From assembly GCA_964498015.1 (NCBI GenBank), contig CAZCFT010000012.1, positions 1 through 39,214 on the forward strand: 39,214 bases of DNA, in the 5' to 3' direction. A model generated the notes under the pieces. The model was not told the origin of the DNA and searched no databases. It saw nothing but the letters and a program-made list of their open reading frames with translations. Within the stretch, counting starts at the first letter, position 1. Each line of letters opens with the position of its first letter. Both the position numbers and the translations under genes were made by a program. The DNA is from CAWEZN01 sp964498015. GTDB taxonomy: Bacteria; Zixibacteria; MSB-5A5; GN15; PGXB01. Positions 27,159 to 34,523 of the stretch are shown piece after piece.

Positions 27159-27908
27159 ATGAAAAGACTGACGCCACTGGCTCTGCTTGCAATTTTAGCG
27201 CTGACATTGAACAGCCAATTGTTGGCACAGCCGAAAATGTCTTTGCCCGAATCAGTCTTTGAGTTTGGATATGTGCCGCAGAATTCTAAAATCAGCCATG
27301 TTTTTTGGATTCATTCTACCGGCACGGATAGCCTTAAGATTGTCAAAGTGAGTCCTGGGTGAGGATGCACACAGGCTCCTCTTACCAAAACGGAGCTTGC
27401 TGTCGGCGACAGCACCCAGCTTGAAATAATTTTCAATACCGGACATTATAAAGGCAATCAATCTAAGCGCCCTACCATTACCACTAATGAAGGGGCGGAA
27501 CAGAAATATGTGCAGATTACTTGCAATGCTTACACCAACCCTGATTCACTTTCGCCCGTCAATATTTCGCCATATAAATTCGATATTTCTCAATTTGGCG
27601 AAAAGACTCGAAATTCGCTTGAATTTGCGATCAAAAATCTTTCGACTGCCAATCTTGACGTCAAATTGGTGGATATGCCTTATAGCATGTTCAAAATATC
27701 ATTACCCAAGAAGATAAAGGCCGGTGAGTCCGAAAAAGGCAAGATTGAATTACTTGGTGACCAATTAAAGAATGAATTTGAGAAGTCAATTACCATTGAA
27801 TTCGGGGATAGTACGAAAACCCGATATACAATTCCGGTCAAGAGGACTGTCCGTATTCCCGGCGCCAATCAGGCAACAACTGCAACAACCTCCGGCGATA
27901 AACACTGA
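27159..27908 (+). CDS. DUF1573-like exported protein with in-frame UGA: candidate selenoprotein
   Basis: If the TGA at 27360-27362 is read through, this is a 249-residue protein: signal peptide (MKRLTPLALLAILALTLNSQLLA), DUF1573-like domain, then the motif PG-U68-G-C70-TQAPL and a C-terminal half ending SGDKH. The third copy of the cluster has exactly the same length and Cys at position 68. By hand alignment the two are about 64% identical with no gaps, 41 of 67 before the UGA and 118 of 181 after it, so the part after the UGA is not decaying. Hairpins follow the UGA. The gene's own terminator codon is also TGA (27906). GGAGG precedes the ATG by five bases. The role is unknown; a U-x-C motif suggests thiol/selenol redox chemistry outside the cytoplasm. 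Alternatives are a fresh nonsense mutation or a sequence error. Confidence 0.7.
27360..27362 (+). other. In-frame TGA, candidate selenocysteine codon 68
   Basis: The local reading is CCT GGG TGA GGA TGC ACA CAG; the third paralogue reads CCC GGA TGC GGT TGC ACT CAG. The stop therefore replaces the first Cys of a CGC motif, the classic Sec/Cys exchange. No selA, selB, selC or selD is in this window, so decoding ability of the organism cannot be judged here. Confidence 0.65.
27369..27414 (+). promoter_or_regulatory. Candidate selenocysteine insertion structure (tandem hairpins)
   Basis: Hairpin 1 pairs AGGCTCC (27373-27379) with GGAGCTT (27392-27398), extendable by four pairs around one bulge, with a 12-base loop centred about 23 bases after the TGA. 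Hairpin 2 pairs TGCTGTC (27398-27404) with GACAGCA (27408-27414) around a GGC loop, 42 bases after the TGA. Hairpin 2 is absent from the Cys paralogue, which codes the same region as GCC AAA GGC GAT AGT. Against it: known bacterial elements have the G-bearing loop 16-37 bases from the UGA; hairpin 1 lacks an early loop G and hairpin 2 is slightly too far. Confidence 0.4.
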
Positions 27909-27927
27909 CGCTTATTATCTATTCATA

Positions 27928-27957
27928 AAAAAGCTCCGCTTTCCCGCGGGGCTTTTT
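27928..27957 (+). terminator. Intrinsic terminator after the UGA-containing gene
   Basis: A 12-bp stem AAAAAGCTCCGC / GCGGGGCTTTTT (one G-T pair) with a six-base loop and a T-run. It is nearly identical to the terminator at 28957, so it was probably duplicated together with the gene. Confidence 0.9.
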
Positions 27958-27993
27958 GCTTTTAAATCTTCCCCATGCGTAAATTATTCATTT

Positions 27994-28014
27994 CCGTCAA
28001 AGGCCGGATTTACC
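27994..28014 (-). repeat. Dispersed intergenic motif, copy 5 (full)
   Basis: On the minus strand this reads GGTAAATCCGGC then CTTTGACGG, 19 of 21 identical to copy 1. It lies between the second and third DUF1573-like genes. Confidence 0.6.
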
Positions 28015-28188
28015 GATAAACACCCCTCCAAAATCGCCGGATATTTCGCCATTGCAATCAACCAAAATTCGGCTCAAGTCAGAATAATCTCTATCAGAGG
28101 GTCGCCTCTCCCAAAAGTGTCCAATTCCTTTCACCCCGAATAAGAAATATGTCAATTGCAATAATGGAAAAATTTGGAGGAATAAATA

Positions 28189-28938
28189 ATGAGAGTATTG
28201 ATTTATCTCGCTTTGCTGATATTATGTGTAATGATATTGGGAGACCAGATTTTGGCCCAACCTAATATGACAATTCAAGAGTCAACCTTTGATTTTGGAT
28301 ACGCCCCGCAAAATGCAAAAATAAGCCACATTTTCTGGCTGTATTCGACTGGAACCGACAGCCTGAAAATAGAAAAGGTGACTCCCGGATGCGGTTGCAC
28401 TCAGGCTCCCCTGAATAAAACCGAGCTTGCCAAAGGCGATAGTACAGCCCTCGAAACAATTTTCAATACTGGTCATTACATCGGCAAGCAATCAAAACGA
28501 CCGAGCATAAAGACTAACGCAGGACCAGAATTGGGTTATGTACAGTTTACGAGTAATGTCATCGCCAATCCAGACTCAACTTATCCGATAATAATCAAAC
28601 CATACAAGTTCGATATTTCGCAGTTTGGGGAAAAGGAAAGAAACGGGCTGGATTTCACAATTCAAAATGTTACCGACGCCGACTTTGATCTCAAGCTGGT
28701 TGATACACGACCTGATATGTTCAAGGTAACGCTTCCCAAAAAAATCAAAGCGGGCGCGGCTGAAAAGGGAAGAATTGTGGTGCTTGATGAATATTTGAAG
28801 AAGGAATTTGAAAAGTCTATTACGATTGAGTTGGGTGATAAAACAGTATCAAGATTTACAATTCCTGTAAAGCGTACTATTCGTATTCCCGACGCCAATC
28901 AAACTGCGCCTCCTGCCGCGCCCAACGATAAACATTAG
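28189..28938 (+). CDS. DUF1573-like exported protein with CGC motif
   Basis: A 249-residue third tandem paralogue with signal peptide (MRVLIYLALLILCVMILGDQILA), then QPNMTIQESTFDFGYAPQNAKISHIFWLYSTG, the DUF1573 hallmark PGCGCTQAPL (C68, C70), GTGHY-type strand repeats and a C-terminal beta domain (KPYKFDISQFGEKERN ... VKRTIRIPDANQ). The Cys form serves as the reference for the UGA-containing sister. There is no lipobox, so it is probably soluble in the periplasm or secreted. GGAGG lies eight bases before the ATG and a strong terminator follows. DUF1573 proteins have no settled function; the CGC pair could be redox-active or bind metal. Confidence 0.8.
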   Translation: MRVLIYLALLILCVMILGDQILAQPNMTIQESTFDFGYAPQNAKISHIFWLYSTGTDSLKIEKVTPGCGCTQAPLNKTELAKGDSTALETIFNTGHYIGKQSKRPSIKTNAGPELGYVQFTSNVIANPDSTYPIIIKPYKFDISQFGEKERNGLDFTIQNVTDADFDLKLVDTRPDMFKVTLPKKIKAGAAEKGRIVVLDEYLKKEFEKSITIELGDKTVSRFTIPVKRTIRIPDANQTAPPAAPNDKH

Positions 28939-28956
28939 AGAGAATGATTCACTAAC

Positions 28957-28985
28957 AAAAAAGCTCCGTCTTGCGGGGCTTTTTT
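28957..28985 (+). terminator. Intrinsic terminator after the third DUF1573 gene
   Basis: The perfect arms AAAAAAGCTCCG / CGGGGCTTTTTT (one G-T pair) with loop TCTTG end in a six-T run. It shares the AAAAAGCTCCG...GGGGCTTTTT body with the terminator at 27928. Confidence 0.9.
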
Positions 28986-28999
28986 GCTAATTGCGGCTC

Positions 29000-29052
29000 T
29001 TAAAAGAAACTTTCCGCCTACCCACAAGCAGGCACGTCGGAAATTCTTTTAA
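29000..29052. terminator. Imperfect long inverted repeat between convergent genes
   Basis: TTAAAAGAA (29000-29008) pairs with TTCTTTTAA (29044-29052), and TTTCCG (29011-29016) with CGGAAA (29038-29043), with a small internal GCCT / AGGC stem. Read on the minus strand it ends in AAAAG-rich rather than T-rich sequence, so it may act as a terminator or as an mRNA 3' end for the deacetylase gene. Confidence 0.4.
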
Positions 29053-29061
29053 TACGTGCCG

Positions 29062-29877
29062 CTAATGGTCCTCTTTATATATTTGCGGTCTCATCCGGTT
29101 CAGGAGAATCGTCCCGCATGAGCATGAGTTCATTACAGCTCCCTTTATCATTTCCATTTTATTCATAGCGCCTCTCGATATCTTTTTTGAAATTGAATAG
29201 GGCGTATCAATCGAATAAACAGGAAAGCGGCGCATGGAAAAGCCGGTGCGGCTCCTTCTCAAATACGAAAGTGAAAATCCTCTTAAGTATCCGGCCTCAA
29301 GACAGCGGCCCTCGATTCGATCATCTAACCTGCCGAAAGGGTAGCTTAGGAATTTGATCTCTCTGCCCGTAATATCCTCCAGAGATGTTTTGGACCTTTC
29401 TAATTCGATTTTCAGAAGGCGATCAGGCAAATCGACCAAGTTAGTATGTGTATGTCCGTGCGACCCGAATTCAATTCCCATCGAGGTCATTTCCCTAATC
29501 TGGTTGGCGGAAAGGTGGTTTGATTTCCTGAATATGCTCGAGTAGTCCCAGGAATTTGGCCTACCAATATAGCCGGCAGGAATAAAAACAGTTGCCGGGA
29601 CTGAAAATTCATTGAGAATCTGAACGACGTTCTCATAAAATGATTCATAACCGTCGTCGAAAGTCAATGCAATCTGTCTGGAGAGATTTCCGTCGCCGCT
29701 TTCTGGTGCGCCAATAGTTTTGAGCATTGATATAGATTCAACATAATCGGCCAACCTAACAAACTCAAATCCGGCGCCCTGAAAAATAGATATGAATTTC
29801 TTAAAACGACCCGGGGAATATGAATTTACCCCCAGATGGAAATCCTCATCGATATAATGAAAAGCCAGTATTGGCAT
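29062..29877 (-). CDS. Polysaccharide deacetylase (NodB homology domain)
   Basis: A 271-residue carbohydrate esterase 4 family protein that removes N- or O-acetyl groups from polysaccharides such as peptidoglycan or exopolysaccharide. Motif 1 is LTFDDGY with catalytic and metal Asp at 74-75, motif 2 is SHGHTH with metal His at 140 and 144, and motif 3 is the YPFG stretch near 179-182. There is no obvious signal peptide (MPILAFHYIDEDF begins the domain), so it is either cytoplasmic or uses another export route. It follows the M16 gene by 42 bases, in which a copy of the dispersed repeat lies immediately before the ATG; no ordinary ribosome binding site is visible there. Confidence 0.88.
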   Translation of the reverse strand: MPILAFHYIDEDFHLGVNSYSPGRFKKFISIFQGAGFEFVRLADYVESISMLKTIGAPESGDGNLSRQIALTFDDGYESFYENVVQILNEFSVPATVFIPAGYIGRPNSWDYSSIFRKSNHLSANQIREMTSMGIEFGSHGHTHTNLVDLPDRLLKIELERSKTSLEDITGREIKFLSYPFGRLDDRIEGRCLEAGYLRGFSLSYLRRSRTGFSMRRFPVYSIDTPYSISKKISRGAMNKMEMIKGAVMNSCSCGTILLNRMRPQIYKEDH

Positions 29878-29881
29878 GATT

Positions 29882-29902
29882 GGTAAATCCGCCGGCAGGC
29901 GG
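29882..29902 (+). repeat. Dispersed intergenic motif, copy 6 (partial) with hairpin
   Basis: GGTAAATCCGCCGGCAGG then CGG; the first ten bases match the motif and the rest forms a small hairpin CCGCC-GGCA-GGCGG (29889-29902). It occupies the translation-initiation region of the minus-strand deacetylase gene. Confidence 0.4.
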
Positions 29903-29919
29903 AATGGAATAATATTGAA

Positions 29920-31194
29920 TCAGAGAAGCGACCAGTCCACATTCTTTAGATCATCCTCGCCGGCGGCCCCCAGGGAAGTAACAGTCATATTCTGATAATG
30001 AAATAATTCTTGCGCCATTTCCTGCATATCGTCGGCGGTGATCTTATCAATCTTGCGAATGGAATCTTTCAATGACGAATACCTGCCCGCGAGGATTTCA
30101 TGTCGTCCTAATCGGTTCATTCTGCCATTGGTCGACTCCATGCTCAAAATCAGATTCCCTTTCATCTGCGATTTTATTTCCTCAAGTTTCGATTCCTTGA
30201 CCCGCTCCTTCTTGATTTTCCTGAATTCCTTGAGAATTATTTCGACTGCCGCATGCAGGCGGCGCTTATCTGAGGCAAGATAGACGCCAAACAGTCCATT
30301 GTCCCGATAGAAATCAGGAAAAGTATAAACAGTGTACGCAATCCCCTTCTCCTCTCGAATCTTTTGAAATAATCTGGACGACATTCCCGCTCCAAGGAGA
30401 GTATGTATAGCAAGGATACTGTTTCTCCTCGGGTCGTCAAATTTTATTGCCGGAAAACCAAGACAAAAATGAGTCTGATTGGATTTCCGTTTATAAAGAT
30501 TCATTGAAAAATCCGATGGGGTTCCGGCCGGTTCTCCCCTGCCGTCAACACCGGCTGAAAAGTGGAAATATTTCTTCACCATATCGACAAGTTTCCTGTG
30601 TGAAATATTCCCCGCCGCGGCGACGACAATTCGACCGGCCCGATAATGCCTCTTCATAAAAGATACCACGCCGCTTCTGCTTAGTGAACGAACATTTTTC
30701 TCGGAACCCATAATTGGCCAGCCGAGAGGGTGCCCTCGCCAGAAACAATCCGAGAAAAGCTCGTGGATATACTCGGAAGGCGTTTCTTCCACCTCGAATA
30801 TTTCTTCAACCACCACAGATTTTTCCCGTTCCAGACTCGCCCGGCTCAAGGTGGAATTCATGATGATATCGGACAGAATCTCAACCGCCTTCGGCAAATG
30901 CTGGTCGAGTACTATGGCATGATAGCAGGTTTGCTCACGGGAAGTGAAGGCATTCAGGCCGCCTCCGAGCGACTCAAGGTATGAGGCAATTTCCCGTGCC
31001 GTTCTGGTCTTGGTGCCTTTAAAGAGCATATGTTCGGTGAAGTGAGAGATGCCGTTTTCATCTTTATGCTCGTCGCGCGAGCCGACATCGATCCAGATGC
31101 CGATGGCCGCGGAACGGGATGACGGTATCTTTTCTGTCACAACCCTCAAGCCGTTATCGAAAGCGGTTTTACTATATACGGAATCGGCGCTCAT
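29920..31194 (-). CDS. M16 family processing peptidase
   Basis: A 424-residue zinc peptidase related to the mitochondrial processing peptidase beta subunit. The zinc motif is H51-F-T-E54-H55 (SHFTEHMLFKGT), a third-ligand Glu lies in VVVEEI, and the C-terminal domain has SSRLFQKIREEKGIAYTVY with the substrate-binding R...Y pair. One chain thus carries both halves and probably works as a homodimer. There is no signal peptide, unlike the M16 pair at 5826. Its place directly after pnp is the widespread pnp-M16 order. I chose the ATG at 31194 (AGG just upstream); a TTG at 31212 overlapping the pnp stop would add six residues. Confidence 0.93.
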   Translation of the reverse strand: MSADSVYSKTAFDNGLRVVTEKIPSSRSAAIGIWIDVGSRDEHKDENGISHFTEHMLFKGTKTRTAREIASYLESLGGGLNAFTSREQTCYHAIVLDQHLPKAVEILSDIIMNSTLSRASLEREKSVVVEEIFEVEETPSEYIHELFSDCFWRGHPLGWPIMGSEKNVRSLSRSGVVSFMKRHYRAGRIVVAAAGNISHRKLVDMVKKYFHFSAGVDGRGEPAGTPSDFSMNLYKRKSNQTHFCLGFPAIKFDDPRRNSILAIHTLLGAGMSSRLFQKIREEKGIAYTVYTFPDFYRDNGLFGVYLASDKRRLHAAVEIILKEFRKIKKERVKESKLEEIKSQMKGNLILSMESTNGRMNRLGRHEILAGRYSSLKDSIRKIDKITADDMQEMAQELFHYQNMTVTSLGAAGEDDLKNVDWSLL

Positions 31195-31208
31195 ACACCT
31201 GCAATTAC

Positions 31209-33293
31209 TCAACTTCTCGCTCTTGTGAGAGCCTTGCGCGACAATCTGATTTTCCCTTCAGGGTCAATATTAATGACTTTAACCTCTACCATATCCCCTA
31301 TCTTGAGAAAATCTTCAACTCGCGCTACATGGGCATGGTCGATTTCCGAGATATGAAGCAGACCGTCAGTACCGGGAAGGATCTCAAGAAAGGCGCCAAA
31401 GGCGGTTATACGGCGCACCTTGCCGCTATAGACTTTGCCGACCTCAGCTTCCTCCGTAATCGCCATAATCATCGCCTGAGCTTTTTTCCCGGCATCTCCA
31501 TCGACTGAGGCTACTATTACCGTACCGTCATCATCAATATCAATTTTCGCGCCCGTAGCCTCTATGATTGAACGAATCATCTTGCCGCCTGGGCCGATTA
31601 CCTCGCCAATCTTATCAATCTTTATCTTAAACGTGATAATCCTCGGCGCATAGACAGAAATTTCCTCACGGCTCTTTGAAATAACGGCATTCATTTTTTC
31701 AAGAATAAACAGGCGGGCCGCTTTAGCCTTCTCCAAAGCTCCGGCCATTATGCCAAGCGCAATTCCAGTCATCTTTATATCCATCTGGAAAGCGGTTATT
31801 CCTTTGGATGTTCCGGCAACTTTGAAGTCCATATCGCCGAAATGGTCCTCATCGCCGAGGATATCAGTCAAGATTACTACTTTCTCGCCTTCTTTAATGA
31901 GACCCATTGCGACGCCGGCGACGGCAGATTTAATCGGCGCTCCGCCATCCATAAGAGCCATCGAGCCGCCGCAGACAGAGGCCATCGACGATGAACCATT
32001 GGACTCTAAAATATCGGAGACGATTCTTATAGTATAAGGGAATTTTTCCTCAACGGGAACGACCGGCTGTAGAGCTCGCTCCGCCAGAGCGCCATGCCCG
32101 ATTTCCCGGCGGCTAACCCCGCGAATAGGACGGACCTCGCCGGTGGCAAATGACGGAAAGTTATAGTGAAGCATATAGCTCTTTGATGATTCCCCTTCAA
32201 GATCCTCTATTCGTTGCTCGTCTATTTTTGTCCCGAGTGTCAGAACTACCAGCGCCTGAGTCTGCCCGCGCGTAAACAGCGCCGAACCATGAGTCCTCGG
32301 CAGTACTCCGACCTCACAGGTAATATTGCGAATATCATCCGGGCCGCGCCCGTCGATCCGGCGGTTTTCCTCGACAATCATCCGGCGCATCACGCCGGCG
32401 TCGATATCGTGCATCAAAGCGCCAATTATGCGTTCGGATTCAGGAAATTCTTCAGCCAGAGCCGTCTGCGCCTCTTCGAAAAGAAGCCGTTTCTTCTCGC
32501 GCCGCTCATCTTTGTCGGCAATGCGGTTATATTCGTCAAAGCGGGCGTGGACCATCTCCGTAACTTTGCTCTTTAGATGTTCATCAGGCAGGGCGGAAGT
32601 GAATGACACTTTTTTCCTTCCAACTTGTCCCTGAAGCTCCTCTATTTTCCCAACTATCATCTTGATATGTTCATGCCCAAATGCCAGAGCCGCGAGCATG
32701 TCCGCTTCAGAAATCTCTCTGCCTCCCCCCTCAACCATGGTCACCGAATCTTTAGATCCGGCCATAGTCAGATTAATATCAGATTCTTCCAGCTCTGCAA
32801 AAGTTGGATTTATTATATACTGACCGTTCACTCTTCCAACCCTGACCGCCGCAATCGGCGTCGTAAATGGTATATCCGAGATTACCAGCGAAGTCGAGGT
32901 GCCAATAATCCCGAGAATATCCGCATCATTCTGCTGGTCGGTCGAAAGGACAATATTATGGCATTGGACTTCATTCGTGAAACCTTCGGGGAAGAGCGGT
33001 CTAATAGGACGATCAATAATTCTGGCCGATAGAATTTCTTTCTCCGTCGGTCTCCCTTCCCGCTTGAAAAAGCCTCCCGGAATTCTTCCCGCCGCATATG
33101 TTTTTTCCCGATAGTCAACGGTGAGAGGGAAAAAATCCTGTCCTTCAACCGGTTTCTCTGATGCGCATACTGCTGACAGAACGATCGTATCGCCCAGTCG
33201 CACTGTCACCGAACCGTTGGCCTGCAGTGCAATTTTGCCGGTTTCTATCAGAAGCCGCTTTCCTCCCAGTTCCAATTCAACGCTATGAATCAT
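31209..33293 (-). CDS. pnp: Polyribonucleotide nucleotidyltransferase (PNPase)
   Basis: A 694-residue 3'-5' phosphorolytic exoribonuclease of the RNA degradosome. It has two RNase PH domains (about 1-230 and 300-530, with RPLFPEGF and SSMASVCGGSMALMDGG), a KH domain (KIGEVIGPGGKMIRSIIEATGAKIDID) and a C-terminal S1 domain (GKVYSGKVRRITAFGAFLEILPGTDGLLHISEI). Length is normal. AGGGGAG lies eight bases before the ATG. It follows rpsO by 16 bases, the classical rpsO-pnp pair. No separate leader hairpin for autoregulation fits into that short gap. Confidence 0.98.
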   Translation of the reverse strand: MIHSVELELGGKRLLIETGKIALQANGSVTVRLGDTIVLSAVCASEKPVEGQDFFPLTVDYREKTYAAGRIPGGFFKREGRPTEKEILSARIIDRPIRPLFPEGFTNEVQCHNIVLSTDQQNDADILGIIGTSTSLVISDIPFTTPIAAVRVGRVNGQYIINPTFAELEESDINLTMAGSKDSVTMVEGGGREISEADMLAALAFGHEHIKMIVGKIEELQGQVGRKKVSFTSALPDEHLKSKVTEMVHARFDEYNRIADKDERREKKRLLFEEAQTALAEEFPESERIIGALMHDIDAGVMRRMIVEENRRIDGRGPDDIRNITCEVGVLPRTHGSALFTRGQTQALVVLTLGTKIDEQRIEDLEGESSKSYMLHYNFPSFATGEVRPIRGVSRREIGHGALAERALQPVVPVEEKFPYTIRIVSDILESNGSSSMASVCGGSMALMDGGAPIKSAVAGVAMGLIKEGEKVVILTDILGDEDHFGDMDFKVAGTSKGITAFQMDIKMTGIALGIMAGALEKAKAARLFILEKMNAVISKSREEISVYAPRIITFKIKIDKIGEVIGPGGKMIRSIIEATGAKIDIDDDGTVIVASVDGDAGKKAQAMIMAITEEAEVGKVYSGKVRRITAFGAFLEILPGTDGLLHISEIDHAHVARVEDFLKIGDMVEVKVINIDPEGKIRLSRKALTRARS

Positions 33294-33309
33294 TATTATA
33301 TCTCCCCTA

Positions 33310-33579
33310 TTACCGTCTGATATTCAATTGAGCCAGGATATGACGGTAACTTTCAATGTCACGATCCGTCAAGTAATCAAGCAGGCGTCTTCTTTTTCCC
33401 ACTTTTTTCAGAAGTCCGCGGCGACTGTGGAAATCCTTGGGATGTACCTGCAGGTGGCCGGTGAGGGCATTTATATCCTCCGTCAAAATGGCAATTTGCA
33501 CTTCCGGAGAACCGGTGTCTTTTTCGTGAAGTTGGTACTTGCTCACAACTTCAGCTTTTGTCTCTTTGCTAATAGACAT
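33310..33579 (-). CDS. rpsO: 30S ribosomal protein S15
   Basis: An 89-residue primary 16S rRNA-binding protein of the central domain. The sequence MSISKETKAEVVSKYQLHEKDTGSPEVQIAILTEDINALTGHLQVHPKDFHSRRGLLKKVGKRRRLLDYL is a textbook S15, including HEKDTGSPEVQ, LTGHL, KDFHSRRGL and the R-rich LLDYL helix. GAGGAG lies about ten bases before the ATG. It starts five bases after ribF and precedes pnp. Confidence 0.99.
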   Translation of the reverse strand: MSISKETKAEVVSKYQLHEKDTGSPEVQIAILTEDINALTGHLQVHPKDFHSRRGLLKKVGKRRRLLDYLTDRDIESYRHILAQLNIRR

Positions 33580-33584
33580 TACTA

Positions 33585-34523
33585 CTACACTCCTCTATTC
33601 TTTAATTTCAACACATTTGCTTTATCTATCTTTATTTGCTCAACCAGTCCGGTGGCCTCATCATAAATCCTGCTTTCCCGCAGGAAAATCTCAGGATAAC
33701 AGAAAAAATCCTGCCCGTAAAGGTCTTTGTCAAAATCAAATATATTGACTTCCACAGAGACACCGGCCGCAGGATTGAAATGATTGATGCCGATAAACAT
33801 CATCCCGTCATATCGGCCGCCATCTAACTCCAAACTACAAGAGTAGACGCCCCGCCGAGGGAGAAGTTTCCGATTGCTCACTTCAAGATTGGCAGTCGGG
33901 AATCCAATCTTCTTCCCCATGCCGATTCCCCTCTTTACCTTGCCCGCTATGGGGTACGGATGCCCAAGCATCTGCAGAGCCCGAGGAAGATTGTTCTCGT
34001 CCAGCAATCGTCTAATCCGTGAAGAAGAAATCGGTTTCCCGTCTACGATAACAGGATCAACTATTTCAAGGTCAAAATGATATTTTTTGCTCAATTCCAA
34101 CAAATCGTTTATCGTACCTGAACGATTCCGACCAAACGCGTGATCGTACCCGACTATAAGCTTCTTGAGATTCAATCGCTTCACCAGGAAAGAACTGGTG
34201 AATTGCTCAGCCGACATATTCATAATTTCCCGATTGAATTCAATGACCACCAGGATACCCGACATAAATTGCGAAAAAAGCTTAACCTTCTCCTCCCACA
34301 CAGTCAAAAGCAGTGGCGGGGAATCAGGCGTCACAAGGACACGTGGATGCGGCTCAAAAGTGATAGCCAGCGGCGTCAGTTTCTCCTTTTCACGGGATTG
34401 GCAGAGACGATGCAGTATTGCCTGATGCCCCAAATGGAGACCATCGAATGTCCCTATGGTCGCCACAACCCCGCCGTCTATCTTTCGGATCTGGTCTATC
34501 CCCTTGATTAGTTCAATACTCAA
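33585..34523 (-). CDS. ribF: Bifunctional riboflavin kinase / FAD synthetase
   Basis: A 312-residue enzyme that makes FMN and then FAD. The N-terminal adenylyltransferase domain shows GTFDGLHLGHQAIL and the later ISSSRIRRLL motif. The C-terminal kinase domain has GKVKRGIGMGKKIGFPTANLEV (phosphate-binding and PTAN motif) and VNIFDFDKDLYG. It starts with TTG at 34523, whose last two bases and the next form the truB stop (TTGA overlap), so translation is coupled to truB. The truB-ribF-rpsO order is common in bacteria. Confidence 0.96.
   Translation of the reverse strand: MSIELIKGIDQIRKIDGGVVATIGTFDGLHLGHQAILHRLCQSREKEKLTPLAITFEPHPRVLVTPDSPPLLLTVWEEKVKLFSQFMSGILVVIEFNREIMNMSAEQFTSSFLVKRLNLKKLIVGYDHAFGRNRSGTINDLLELSKKYHFDLEIVDPVIVDGKPISSSRIRRLLDENNLPRALQMLGHPYPIAGKVKRGIGMGKKIGFPTANLEVSNRKLLPRRGVYSCSLELDGGRYDGMMFIGINHFNPAAGVSVEVNIFDFDKDLYGQDFFCYPEIFLRESRIYDEATGLVEQIKIDKANVLKLKNRGV

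Noticed and set aside
27159..27362. Reading the middle DUF1573 gene as a short 67-aa protein or as two separate genes
   Set aside because: The frame after the TGA continues in the same phase with full-length, ungapped similarity to the third copy, and no start codon with a ribosome site follows the TGA closely.
28990..29063. Long palindrome as a recombination (att) site
   Set aside because: It is imperfect, has no integrase nearby and fits better as a 3'-end structure between convergent genes.
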